Origin: an uncultured Phocaeicola sp. | GTDB lineage: Bacteria > Bacteroidota > Bacteroidia > Bacteroidales > Bacteroidaceae | Reading direction: 5' to 3' | NCBI GenBank assembly: GCA_944320815.1 | Contig: CALUIZ010000003.1 | Span: 1 to 64,000, forward strand | DNA: 64,000 nucleotides | In this document: positions 25,295-34,354 of the stretch, one piece after another | Position numbering within the stretch: the stretch's first letter is position 1 | How the letters are laid out: each line of letters starts with the position of its first letter | Made by a program: the position numbers and the translations under genes | Notes under the pieces: model-generated | The model's database searches: none | Seen by the model: only the letters and a program-made list of their open reading frames with translations | What the model was told of the DNA's origin: nothing

Positions 25295-26405
25295 GCATAT
25301 CATATTCGACATTGATGGTACGTTGATTGATACGGAAGAGGCCATACTTCAAAGCCTGCAAGATACTGTACGGGAAATATTGCATGAAGACATTGAAAAA
25401 TGTGATCTGAAGTTTGCGCTTGGAATACCGGGAGGCATAGCCTTGCGTAAATTAGGCATAACGGACATTGAACGTGCCAATGACAGATGGAATGAGCATC
25501 TGCTGAAATACAAATCCCGTATCCGGCTCTTCGACGGCATCCCGGAATTATTGAACGGCCTGAAGATGAATGGCTACAAATTGGGTATAGTCACATCAAA
25601 GACCCGAAACGAATACACGGCTGATTTTGCAGTCCCTTTTGCACTGTCTGATTATTTTAGCACTGTGATATGCGTGGAAGATGCCTCTCGTTCAAAACCT
25701 TTTCCTGAGCCTTTGCTGACCTATCTGAACACAGCCCATATAAATGCCGAGGATGCTCTATATATAGGAGATACCCTCTACGACTGCCAGTGTGCGCAAA
25801 ATGCCGGGGTGGATTTCGGGCTTGCCGCGTGGGGAAATGCGGCTGCTCAGGGAGTGTCGGCAGATTACATATTCAAAAGACCTGCGGATGTACTGTTTTT
25901 GTTGCAGGAAGATAGCGGTAGGAATTTCAAGAATAGCATTGAGGTTATGAACGGGAACAGGTTTGAGATTGAGGATGTTGAAAAGAACAGGAGAAGTCCG
26001 GCTTTAATAAGCGAACTGTTGAGAATATGGGAAGCGTCCGTCCGTGCCAGTCATCATTTCTTGACAGAAACGGACATCTGCCGCCTTACCCCACAAGCCG
26101 AGAACGCTTTGCGACAGATTGAAACGCTTTGGGTGGTACAGGACAACTTGTCGCCTGTCGGGTTTATGGGTGTACAGGAACGGAAAATAGGAATGCTTTT
26201 TCTCCATCCCGACTGTTTCCGGAAAGGATTGGGGAAAGAACTGGTGCAACGGGCATTTGACGAATTAGACGTAGTGTTCGTTGATGTGAATGAACAGAAT
26301 CCGAACGCTAAAATGTTTTATGAACAAATGGGGTTCAAAGTGTTCAGACGTAATGAATATGACAGCGAGGGCAATCCGTTTCCTATATTGGAAATGAAAC
26401 GATGA
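25281..26405 (+). CDS. HAD-superfamily phosphatase fused to a GNAT acetyltransferase
   Basis: This fusion of about 374 residues has a HAD hydrolase at its N-terminus, with catalytic FDIDGTLIDTEE near residues 8-19, the VTSKTR motif, and YIGDTLYDCQCA for the acidic motif IV. From about residue 215 a GNAT N-acetyltransferase domain follows (GFMGVQERKIGMLFLHPDCF, then GLGKELVQRAFDEL and a C-terminal FYEQMGFKVF). HAD domains of this beta-phosphoglucomutase/PGP type remove phosphate from small metabolites. The start at 25281 (MRKYKHIIFD) gives a normal HAD N-terminus; ATGs at 25251 and 25272 are alternatives. It overlaps the acetyltransferase gene by 14 bp. The substrate is unknown. Confidence 0.87.
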   Translation: MRKYKHIIFDIDGTLIDTEEAILQSLQDTVREILHEDIEKCDLKFALGIPGGIALRKLGITDIERANDRWNEHLLKYKSRIRLFDGIPELLNGLKMNGYKLGIVTSKTRNEYTADFAVPFALSDYFSTVICVEDASRSKPFPEPLLTYLNTAHINAEDALYIGDTLYDCQCAQNAGVDFGLAAWGNAAAQGVSADYIFKRPADVLFLLQEDSGRNFKNSIEVMNGNRFEIEDVEKNRRSPALISELLRIWEASVRASHHFLTETDICRLTPQAENALRQIETLWVVQDNLSPVGFMGVQERKIGMLFLHPDCFRKGLGKELVQRAFDELDVVFVDVNEQNPNAKMFYEQMGFKVFRRNEYDSEGNPFPILEMKR

Positions 26406-26575
26406 GTAATGCATGGTTTGCTTGATCTGCGTTGAAACCCTTTCCATGCTCCCTGTTTTCATGATTTTCTTCTAACTCTCTGCTTGTCAATGTTTATAGT
26501 ATTAATATTCCGAATTTCGGCGGTTTTTCCATAGATTTTCATTAAGTTTGCGATTGAATAATTGAATCACGCTGA

Positions 26576-27832
26576 ATGAAGGAATTTGTTATATCTGAGG
26601 CACAGACCGAGAAGGCTGTGCTGGTGGGTTTGATTACGCAGACTCAGAATGAACGCAAGACGAACGAATATCTGGACGAATTGGCTTTTCTGGCCGAAAC
26701 GGCAGGGGCGGAAGTGGTGAAGCGGTTTACACAGAAGCTGGATACCCCCAATTCTGTCACTTATGTCGGGAAAGGGAAACTCCAGGAAATAAAGGAATAT
26801 CTGGAAGCGCAGAACGAAAGCGAGGATACGGAAATCGGTATGGTGATTTTTGACGACGAACTTTCGGCCAAACAGATAAGGAATATAGAGAAGGAACTGA
26901 GCGTGAAGATACTTGACCGTACTTCGCTTATTCTTGATATTTTTGCCATGCGTGCGCAGACGGCGAACGCCAAGACGCAGGTGGAGCTGGCGCAATATAA
27001 ATATATGCTGCCGCGCCTGCAGCGTTTGTGGACTCACCTGGAACGTCAGGGAGGTGGTTCCGGCGCAGGCGGCGGAAAGGGTTCGGTAGGTCTCCGCGGA
27101 CCGGGTGAGACTCAGCTTGAAATGGACCGACGGATTATCCTGAACCGCATGTCTTTGCTCAAGCAGCGTCTGGCGGATATTGACACGCAGAAATCCACGC
27201 AGCGGAAGAACCGCGGACGGCTGATACGTGTGGCTCTTGTGGGATATACCAATGTGGGCAAGTCTACTTTGATGAATCTGCTGGCAAAAAGCGATGTCTT
27301 TGCCGAAAACAAGCTCTTCGCGACACTTGACACGACTGTGCGCAAAGTCATCATCGACAATCTGCCTTTCCTCCTTTCCGACACGGTCGGATTCATCCGC
27401 AAGTTGCCGACCGACCTTGTGGACTCGTTCAAGTCGACTTTGGACGAAGTGCGGGAGGCGGATCTGCTGGTGCATGTGGTGGATATTTCTCATCCCGATT
27501 TTGAAGAGCAGATACAGGTGGTTGACAAGACCATCGCTGACCTGGGAGCAGGAGGAAAACCGACTATAATCGTGTTCAACAAGATAGACGCATATACTTA
27601 TGTGGAGAAAGCGGCGGATGACCTTACTCCGAAAACAAAGGAAAACATCACTCTGGATGAATTGATGCGTACGTGGATGGCGAAGCTGAACGACAACTGC
27701 TTCTTTATCTCTGCACGTGAGAAGACAAATCTTGAAGAATTCCGTGTGATGCTGTACAAGAAGGTAAAACAGCTTCATGTGCAGAAGTATCCTTATAATG
27801 ACTTTTTGTATCAAACTTACGATGAAGAATAA
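26576..27832 (+). CDS. hflX: Ribosome-associated GTPase HflX
   Basis: This 418-residue protein has the N-terminal HflX domain (EAQTEKAVLVGLITQTQNE; TPNSVTYVGKGKLQEI) and the glycine-rich linker GGGSGAGGGKGSVGLRGPGE. The G domain carries GYTNVGKST (G1, about 228-236), DTVGF (G3) and NKID (G4). HflX splits stalled or hibernating ribosomes, especially under heat stress. It is followed after 5 bp by the DUF4954 gene, so the two are almost certainly co-transcribed. The C-terminal extension is short. Confidence 0.96.
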   Translation: MKEFVISEAQTEKAVLVGLITQTQNERKTNEYLDELAFLAETAGAEVVKRFTQKLDTPNSVTYVGKGKLQEIKEYLEAQNESEDTEIGMVIFDDELSAKQIRNIEKELSVKILDRTSLILDIFAMRAQTANAKTQVELAQYKYMLPRLQRLWTHLERQGGGSGAGGGKGSVGLRGPGETQLEMDRRIILNRMSLLKQRLADIDTQKSTQRKNRGRLIRVALVGYTNVGKSTLMNLLAKSDVFAENKLFATLDTTVRKVIIDNLPFLLSDTVGFIRKLPTDLVDSFKSTLDEVREADLLVHVVDISHPDFEEQIQVVDKTIADLGAGGKPTIIVFNKIDAYTYVEKAADDLTPKTKENITLDELMRTWMAKLNDNCFFISAREKTNLEEFRVMLYKKVKQLHVQKYPYNDFLYQTYDEE

Positions 27833-27837
27833 TTGTT

Positions 27838-29826
27838 ATGAAACAGTATCGTTCGCTTACGTCTGAAGAGATAGCCCGGCTGGAAGCACAGCACTGTTCG
27901 GCTTCCGACTGGAATCTGGTGAAGGTTGTCGATGGCTTCCGGCCTGACTATATCCATCATATCCGTTTTTCGGGGAATGTATATCTGGGACTTTTCGATG
28001 GAGAGTTCAAGCTGACGGGCGGAATCACCAAACATTCGGGACTGTACTATGCCACTTTGTATAATGTAGTGGTGGGGGACAATTGTTATATAGAGAATGT
28101 GAAGAACTATATCGCCAATTATGAGATAGGCGACGATACTTTCATTGAGAATGTGGACATCATTCTTGTAGACGGACGGTGCCGTTTCGGCAATGGGGTG
28201 GAGGTTTCTGTGCTGAATGAAACAGGAGGCCGCGAGGTGTACATACACGACCGGCTTTCTGCGCATCAGGCATATATCATGGCTCTTTACCGTCATCGGC
28301 CGAAGCTGATAGAACGTATGAAGAGGATTGTGGAGGATTATGCGGAGGCCCACGCTTCGGACAGAGGGACTATCGGAAGCCATGTGACCATTGTCAATGC
28401 CGGCTATATAAAGAATGTGCGGATTGGGGATTATTGTCAGATTGAAGGTGCGGGACGTTTGAAGAACGGAAGCGTGAACAGCAACCGGTATGCTCCGGTG
28501 CATATCGGTTATGGAGTAATCTGTGACGATTTCATCATATCGAGCGGTTCGCATGTGGAAGACGGCACGATGCTGACGCGGTGTTTTGTAGGACAGGCTT
28601 GTCATCTGGGACACACGTATTCCGCCTCCGATTCGCTTTTCTTCAGCAACTGTCAGGAAGAGAACGGGGAGGCATGTGCAATCTTTGCCGGGCCGTTTAC
28701 TGTGACGCATCATAAGTCGACTCTGCTCATCGCAGGGATGTTCTCCTTCATGAACGCCGGTTCCGGATCGAACCAGAGCAACCATATGTATAAGCTGGGG
28801 CCTATTCATCAGGGAGCGTTGGAACGCGGGGCGAAAACCACGTCTGATTCCTATATCCTGTGGCCGGCACGTATCGGTGCCTTTTCACTGGTGATGGGGC
28901 GTCATGTGGCTCATCCCGACACGTCCAATCTGCCTTTCTCTTATCTGATAGAGGACAAGAACACCACTTATCTGGTGCCTGGAGTGAATCTGCGGAGTGT
29001 GGGGACAATCCGTGACGCGCAGAAGTGGCCGAAGCGCGACTTGCGTAAAGACCCGCATCGGTTGGACCAGATAAATTATAATCTGCTCAGTCCGTACACA
29101 ATCCAGAAAATGATGGCGGGGCGTAGTATATTGAAGGAACTTGCGCGTGTGTCGGGCGAGACTTCCGAGACGTACTCCTATCAGAGCGCGAAAATCAAGA
29201 ACTCGGCACTGAACAAAGGTGTCAAGTTCTATGAAACGGCCATTCATAAGTTTCTCGGCAATTCTATCATCAAGCGTCTGGAGATTACAGAATTTAAAAG
29301 CGACGAGGAAATTCGCCGCAGGCTCCAGCCTGACACTCCGGTCGGCTCCGGCGAGTGGGTGGACATTTCAGGACTGATTGCTCCGAAAAGTGAAATCGAA
29401 CGGCTGATGGATGAGATAGAGAATGGAACGTTGACCAATGTGGATGAGATTCATTCCCGGTTTGCGGAGATGCATTCCAACTATTATACCTATGAATGGA
29501 CATGGGCTTATGGCAAGATTCTGGAATATTATCATCTGAATCCTGAAACGATTACGGCAAAAGATGTAGTCGGTATCGTGAAACAGTGGCAGGAGGCCGT
29601 GGTTGGTCTTGACAAGCTGGTTTACGAGGATGCGAAGAAAGAATTTTCATTGACCTCAATGACCGGATTCGGTGCTGATGGAAGCAAAGAGGAGCAGGTG
29701 CGCGATTTTGAAGAAGTGCGCGGAGTGTTTGAAAGCAATCCGTTTGTGACTGCCGTACTTGAGCATATTAGGGTGAAGACAGAACTGGGAAATGAACTGA
29801 TTGGACGTCTGAAAGGTCTGCTTTGA
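27838..29826 (+). CDS. DUF4954 family protein (left-handed beta-helix)
   Basis: This 662-residue cytosolic protein begins KQYRSLTSEEIARLEAQHCS, as I recall for DUF4954. Hexapeptide-like repeats at about 60-270 (YCQIEGAGRLKNGS, HIGYGVICDDFIISSGSHVE) suggest a left-handed beta-helix resembling sugar-nucleotidyltransferase or acyltransferase folds, with conserved GSNQSNHMYKLGPIHQGALE near 310. The C-terminal third is helical. No catalytic assignment exists for the family. It starts 5 bp after hflX and is followed 29 bp later by a thioredoxin-fold gene. Confidence 0.83.
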   Translation: MKQYRSLTSEEIARLEAQHCSASDWNLVKVVDGFRPDYIHHIRFSGNVYLGLFDGEFKLTGGITKHSGLYYATLYNVVVGDNCYIENVKNYIANYEIGDDTFIENVDIILVDGRCRFGNGVEVSVLNETGGREVYIHDRLSAHQAYIMALYRHRPKLIERMKRIVEDYAEAHASDRGTIGSHVTIVNAGYIKNVRIGDYCQIEGAGRLKNGSVNSNRYAPVHIGYGVICDDFIISSGSHVEDGTMLTRCFVGQACHLGHTYSASDSLFFSNCQEENGEACAIFAGPFTVTHHKSTLLIAGMFSFMNAGSGSNQSNHMYKLGPIHQGALERGAKTTSDSYILWPARIGAFSLVMGRHVAHPDTSNLPFSYLIEDKNTTYLVPGVNLRSVGTIRDAQKWPKRDLRKDPHRLDQINYNLLSPYTIQKMMAGRSILKELARVSGETSETYSYQSAKIKNSALNKGVKFYETAIHKFLGNSIIKRLEITEFKSDEEIRRRLQPDTPVGSGEWVDISGLIAPKSEIERLMDEIENGTLTNVDEIHSRFAEMHSNYYTYEWTWAYGKILEYYHLNPETITAKDVVGIVKQWQEAVVGLDKLVYEDAKKEFSLTSMTGFGADGSKEEQVRDFEEVRGVFESNPFVTAVLEHIRVKTELGNELIGRLKGLL

Positions 29827-29855
29827 TTGGATGTTAAAGAAAAAGGAAGAGGATT

Positions 29856-31400
29856 ATGGCAAGGTATATATGGAGTGTTTTTTTGCTTTGTATCCTGGCG
29901 GCAGGAATGCAGGCCCAGACAGGCCGGAAAAGGATCGTTGAACATCCTGGATTCGTGACGGCAAATACCTCTGAAATAGAGATAAAGAAGATTATTCTTA
30001 CGGATGAGCATACGCAGGTGGATGCGGTGATGTACGGCAGGGCAGGAACTCCTGCTGTCATTTCTTCTAAAACTTGTCTGAGGACGGAAACTCAGGATTT
30101 CCGGTTGCGTGAGGCTGGAGTGGTTTCGATTGACGGGACTACTGTGCCGGAGCTGATTCCTGAAACCGGACATTTGAATGTGGTGTTGTCCTTTGCTCCA
30201 GTTCCGGTCGGAGTGCATGAAGTGGATTTTGTGGAGCCGGAAGCAGGATGGACAATCTGGGGGGTGCAGTTGAGCCGGAAAGAACCATATGTGTATGTGC
30301 CCACTTTCCTGACAACGGACAGGCCCAAGCGCAGCAATGAACTGCCAGAACCAGGGTTTCATGTCGGAAAGGCTATCGTCAACGGATATGTTTTGGGGTA
30401 TGAGGCAGATATGGCTCTGCAGATGGGGCTGGAATATTCTGACGGAATTTTTGCCTCTCCATGGAAAGAGGAGATTCATGTGCACCAGGATGGGCTGTTT
30501 CATTTTGAAGTGGATTTGATTCAGCCTACGCTTGCGTCCATGAAAGTGAACGGTGCGGAACTGAAGGTTTTTTTGGTTCCGGGCGAAGAATTGACAGTGT
30601 ATGTGGACTTGCCGTTGTTGAGCATGTCGGCAGCCCGTGTCTTGAAAGGACATTACGGGAAAAGGCAGAAGGCATGGTTCGATGGAGCGGCTGAACAGAT
30701 TAATACGGAACTGGCTACAGAAGGAACCTCCCGTGCGCTGAAGGCCTATCAGGCCGTGGACAGAAATCTGTGGGAGAGAGAGCCGGTTGCCGGAATGATA
30801 AAGGAAGATATGCGGATTGTCGCTCCTGTCTGTGAGCGGTTAAGGTCGACTGCACGGCTGGATTCTGACGACAGGAAAATTCTGAAAGACATAAAAATAG
30901 AAGAGATCCGTGATTACATACTCCGCAAGGAGGCTGATTTGCGTATGCAGGTGGCTCGTCTGGAGTCGATGGGGGGGGCGGTGATCGCAGTGCTTGACGA
31001 GAAGGTTTCCGGAGCGGATATTCTGCCGCAGATTATATCTTCCCATAAAGATCACGCGGTTCTGGTTGATTTTTGGGCGACTTGGTGTGGCCCTTGCAAG
31101 AAAAGTATGAAGGCGATACTTCCTTTGAAGAAGAAACTGGCTGATGAAGACATTGTGTATGTTTATCTGACAGGCCCTTCCTCACCGGAAAATGTCTGGA
31201 TGTCAGATTTGAAAGAGATGACAGGTGTGCATTACCGGTTGACGGACGCGCAGTGGAAATATCTGTGTTCCACTTACGGGGTGACCGCTATTCCCGCTTA
31301 TCTGATAATCAGTCATGACGGAAAACTTCAGCGGCGTTATGTGGGATTTCCCGGAAATGATGAGTTGGAGAAGGAATTGCGCCGCGCGATGGGAGAATGA
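29856..31400 (+). CDS. TlpA/ResA-like thiol-disulfide oxidoreductase with a large N-terminal domain
   Basis: This 514-residue exported protein has a signal peptide (SVFLLCILAAGMQAQ). A long N-terminal beta-rich and helical region (about 25-370) contains a DUF4369-like stretch (WKEEIHVHQDGLFHFEVDLI). The C-terminal thioredoxin domain has an intact WCGPC active site in VDFWATWCGPCKKS (about 408-421). It probably reduces or isomerises periplasmic disulfides. Unlike the homologue at 366, this one retains both cysteines. A single G-run (GGGGGG near 30969) is in frame. Confidence 0.86.
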   Translation: MARYIWSVFLLCILAAGMQAQTGRKRIVEHPGFVTANTSEIEIKKIILTDEHTQVDAVMYGRAGTPAVISSKTCLRTETQDFRLREAGVVSIDGTTVPELIPETGHLNVVLSFAPVPVGVHEVDFVEPEAGWTIWGVQLSRKEPYVYVPTFLTTDRPKRSNELPEPGFHVGKAIVNGYVLGYEADMALQMGLEYSDGIFASPWKEEIHVHQDGLFHFEVDLIQPTLASMKVNGAELKVFLVPGEELTVYVDLPLLSMSAARVLKGHYGKRQKAWFDGAAEQINTELATEGTSRALKAYQAVDRNLWEREPVAGMIKEDMRIVAPVCERLRSTARLDSDDRKILKDIKIEEIRDYILRKEADLRMQVARLESMGGAVIAVLDEKVSGADILPQIISSHKDHAVLVDFWATWCGPCKKSMKAILPLKKKLADEDIVYVYLTGPSSPENVWMSDLKEMTGVHYRLTDAQWKYLCSTYGVTAIPAYLIISHDGKLQRRYVGFPGNDELEKELRRAMGE

Positions 31401-31456
31401 GTGTCGGAAAAATCATCTTTTTACCTTGATTAAGGAAAAATTTCAATAATACTTTG

Positions 31457-31464
31457 TAAATTTG
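31457..31464 (+). promoter_or_regulatory. Predicted -7 box of the fumarase promoter
   Basis: TAAATTTG matches TAnnTTTG, 33 bp upstream of the ATG; no clear TTTG lies at -33. Confidence 0.4.
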
Positions 31465-31497
31465 CGTCACGATAACTAACAATAAATTCATATCATT

Positions 31498-33141
31498 ATG
31501 GCAACACCAGATTTCAAGTATCAGCCGATGTTCGAGAAGGGTGAAGATACGACTGAATACTATCTGCTTACAAAAGATTATGTATCTGTAAGTGAGTTTG
31601 AAGGGAAACCTATCCTGAAGATTGAAAAGGAAGGTCTTACGGCAATGGCAAATGCCGCTTTCCATGATGTCTCTTTCATGCTGCGCCGTTCGCACAATGA
31701 ACAGGTCGCCAAGATTCTGCACGACCCGGAAGCGAGCGAGAACGACAAGTATGTGGCTCTTACTTTCCTGCGCAATGCGGAGGTTGCCGCCAAAGGTGTA
31801 CTGCCTTTCTGCCAGGATACCGGTACTGCCATTATTCATGGAGAAAAAGGACAGCAGGTGTGGACGGGCTATTGCGACGAAGAGGCTTTGTCACTGGGGG
31901 TCTATAAAACATATACGGAGAACAATCTGCGTTATTCGCAGAACGCTCCTCTGAGCATGTATGAAGAAGTGAACACGCGCTGCAATCTGCCTGCACAGAT
32001 TGATCTGGAAGCTACGGAAGGGATGGAGTACGAATTCCTGTGTGTGACAAAGGGCGGTGGCTCTGCCAATAAAACTTATTTGTATCAGGAGACAAAGGCC
32101 ATCTTGAATCCGGCTACACTTGTTCCGTTCCTGGTTGAAAAGATGAAGACACTGGGGACGGCCGCTTGTCCTCCTTACCATATCGCGTTCGTAATCGGAG
32201 GTACTTCCGCCGAGAAGAATCTGCTGACCGTGAAGCTGGCCTCTACGCATTTCTATGACAATCTGCCTACTACAGGCAATGAATACGGTCGCGCTTTCCG
32301 TGATATTGAGCTTGAGAAACAGGTGCTTGAGGAAGCCCACAAAATTGGATTGGGCGCACAGTTCGGCGGTAAATATTATGCACACGACGTGCGTATCATC
32401 CGTCTTCCGCGTCATGGAGCTTCTTGTCCGGTGGGTCTGGGCGTTTCCTGCTCTGCGGACCGCAACATCAAGTGTAAAATCAACAAGGATGGTATCTGGA
32501 TTGAGAAACTGGATTCAAATCCGGGCGAACTGATTCCGGAAGAATTGCGCCAGGCGGGTGAAGGCAATGCAGTGAAGATTGACTTGAACCGTCCGATGAA
32601 TGAAATCCTTGCCGAACTCGACAAATATCCGGTCGCTACCCGTCTGTCACTGAACGGAACCATCATCGTGGGCCGTGACATTGCTCATGCCAAGCTGAAA
32701 GAGCGTCTGGACCGTGGCGAAGACCTGCCGCAATACATCAAGGATCATCCGATTTATTATGCCGGACCGGCCAAGACTCCGAAAGGAATGGCTTGCGGTT
32801 CGATGGGACCGACGACGGCAGGACGTATGGACCCGTACGTGGATTTGTTCCAGAGCCATGGAGGAAGCATGATTATGCTGGCTAAGGGTAACCGCAGCCA
32901 GGCTGTGACGGATGCCTGCAAGAAGCATGGAGGATTCTATCTCGGTTCAATCGGAGGTCCTGCAGCTATTCTGGCACAGAACAATATCAAGAGCATCGAG
33001 TGTGTGGAATATCCTGAACTGGGTATGGAAGCCATCTGGAAAATTGAAGTGGAAGATTTCCCGGCGTTCATTCTGGTGGACAATAAAGGAAATGATTTCT
33101 TCAAGCAAATCAAACCGCGCTGTGCGGGCAACTGCAAATGA
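31498..33141 (+). CDS. Class I fumarate hydratase (iron-sulfur)
   Basis: This 547-residue protein interconverts fumarate and malate and works in the reductive succinate pathway of Bacteroides. The N-terminal domain holds the cluster-ligand cysteines ([18 protein letters not shown], and later ACPPYHI and [14 protein letters not shown]). The C-terminal beta domain has [25 protein letters not shown] and [10 protein letters not shown]. The length fits FumA-type enzymes. It is monocistronic: a promoter precedes it and a hairpin terminator directly follows. Confidence 0.96.
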   Translation: MATPDFKYQPMFEKGEDTTEYYLLTKDYVSVSEFEGKPILKIEKEGLTAMANAAFHDVSFMLRRSHNEQVAKILHDPEASENDKYVALTFLRNAEVAAKGVLPFCQDTGTAIIHGEKGQQVWTGYCDEEALSLGVYKTYTENNLRYSQNAPLSMYEEVNTRCNLPAQIDLEATEGMEYEFLCVTKGGGSANKTYLYQETKAILNPATLVPFLVEKMKTLGTAACPPYHIAFVIGGTSAEKNLLTVKLASTHFYDNLPTTGNEYGRAFRDIELEKQVLEEAHKIGLGAQFGGKYYAHDVRIIRLPRHGASCPVGLGVSCSADRNIKCKINKDGIWIEKLDSNPGELIPEELRQAGEGNAVKIDLNRPMNEILAELDKYPVATRLSLNGTIIVGRDIAHAKLKERLDRGEDLPQYIKDHPIYYAGPAKTPKGMACGSMGPTTAGRMDPYVDLFQSHGGSMIMLAKGNRSQAVTDACKKHGGFYLGSIGGPAAILAQNNIKSIECVEYPELGMEAIWKIEVEDFPAFILVDNKGNDFFKQIKPRCAGNCK

Positions 33142-33165
33142 TTACGGTTCTTTAATTTATGAATA

Positions 33166-33192
33166 GGCGGGCTGGAAAGCCCGCCATTTTTT
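33166..33192 (+). terminator. Intrinsic terminator of the fumarase gene
   Basis: GGCGGGCT and AGCCCGCC pair around a GGAA loop, followed by ATTTTTTAT. It ends only 8 bp before the ATG of the transporter gene. Confidence 0.85.
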
Positions 33193-33199
33193 ATGGTAT

Positions 33200-34156
33200 A
33201 TGGACATACTTCGCTTTTGCAAAAACTGGACACTTCCCATTGCGATGGGATTGGGGGTAATTCTTTATTTTGTTTATGTGAATATTCCTTGGCTGGAACC
33301 GACCCGGCCTTTTGTGTCGAGAGCAGTGGAAATCATACAGCCTGTACTTATATTTTCCATGTTGTTCCTTTCTTTCTGTAGAATCAGTGTGCATGATCTG
33401 AAGCCATGCCGATGGCACCTCTGGCTATTGCTCATTCAGGGAGGAAGTTTCATCTTGCTTGGATTGCTTCTGATTTGCTTTCCGCATCTTCCTGCTAAAG
33501 TGCTGGTGGAAGGAACCATGCTTTGTCTCATTTGTCCTACCGCCACTTCTGGAGCCGTGATTACTTATAAGTTGGGAGGAAATGCGGCCCATCTCACCAC
33601 TTATACGATTCTGATCAATTTTCTTGCCGCATTCCTGATTCCGCTGGTGGTGCCGCTGGTGCATCCCCATGTGGGACAGACATTCGGAACTTCTTTTTCA
33701 CAGATATTGGGAAAAGTGTTCCCTACGTTGCTGTGTCCGTTCATTCTTGCCGTGCTGGTGCGTTATCTGTGCCCCAAACTCCATGCCAGGTTGTCGGAAT
33801 TGCAGGAACTTTCATTCTATATGTGGGCTGTGGCATTGATGCTAGCCATCGCTTTGACCGTGAAGAGTATCATGCACAGTGATGTGGCTGTCTGGTATCA
33901 GATTGGTCTGGCCCTCGTTTCTCTGGTATGCTGTGTGCTGCAGTTCTGTTTCGGCAAGAAAATCGGCTCCCGGTATGATGACACCATCAGTGCCGGACAG
34001 TCGTTGGGGCAGAAGAATACCGTGTTTGCCATTTGGCTGGGATATACATTCTTCACTCCGGTCACGTCGGTGGCCGCCGGCTTTTACAGCGTATGGCATA
34101 ATGTCATCAATTCCTATCAATTGTATCAGCGCAGAAAGGTTGCCGGGAAACGTTGA
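33200..34156 (+). CDS. BASS-family (bile acid:sodium symporter-like) membrane transporter
   Basis: This 318-residue integral membrane protein has nine to ten predicted transmembrane segments. Conserved features of the bile acid:Na+ symporter fold are visible: QPVLIFSMLFLSF, CLICPTATSGAVITYKLGGN and GQSLGQKNTVFAIWLGYTFF, the last two corresponding to the paired unwound helices that bind sodium. The substrate cannot be told from sequence; the family includes transporters of organic acids as well as sterols. The ATG comes 8 bp after a terminator, so expression by read-through from the fumarase gene would be low. Confidence 0.85.
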   Translation: MDILRFCKNWTLPIAMGLGVILYFVYVNIPWLEPTRPFVSRAVEIIQPVLIFSMLFLSFCRISVHDLKPCRWHLWLLLIQGGSFILLGLLLICFPHLPAKVLVEGTMLCLICPTATSGAVITYKLGGNAAHLTTYTILINFLAAFLIPLVVPLVHPHVGQTFGTSFSQILGKVFPTLLCPFILAVLVRYLCPKLHARLSELQELSFYMWAVALMLAIALTVKSIMHSDVAVWYQIGLALVSLVCCVLQFCFGKKIGSRYDDTISAGQSLGQKNTVFAIWLGYTFFTPVTSVAAGFYSVWHNVINSYQLYQRRKVAGKR

Positions 34157-34170
34157 GACTGGCGGTCTGA

Positions 34171-34232
34171 AACAGCCTGACATTCCGCATGGAACAACCC
34201 ACTGTTCCATATGGGATGTCAGGCTGTTTTTC
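34171..34232 (+). terminator. Intrinsic terminator after the BASS transporter
   Basis: A long inverted repeat (AACAGCCTGACATTCC facing GGGATGTCAGGCTGTT, with a further GGAACA/TGTTCC stem inside) is followed by a T-run. It starts 15 bp after the stop codon. Confidence 0.82.
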
Positions 34233-34316
34233 ATGCAGCTTTTCTGTCCGGGAAAATTGTCTGACTTCGGGTAGAAAATGGAAGTACATTTTGCTGTGAT
34301 ATTGCTTGAAAAGTTA

Positions 34317-34324
34317 TAACTTTG
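34317..34324 (+). promoter_or_regulatory. Predicted -7 box of the ABC-F gene promoter
   Basis: TAACTTTG matches TAnnTTTG, 30 bp upstream of the start codon. The nearest TTTG upstream has a 23-nt spacer, slightly too long. Confidence 0.4.
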
Positions 34325-34354
34325 CGAGCACTTTGTAAGGGTGGATAGTATTTT

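Noticed and set aside
26567..27814. 415-residue antisense frame over hflX
   Set aside because: HflX has clear motifs; the antisense frame has none and arises from codon bias.
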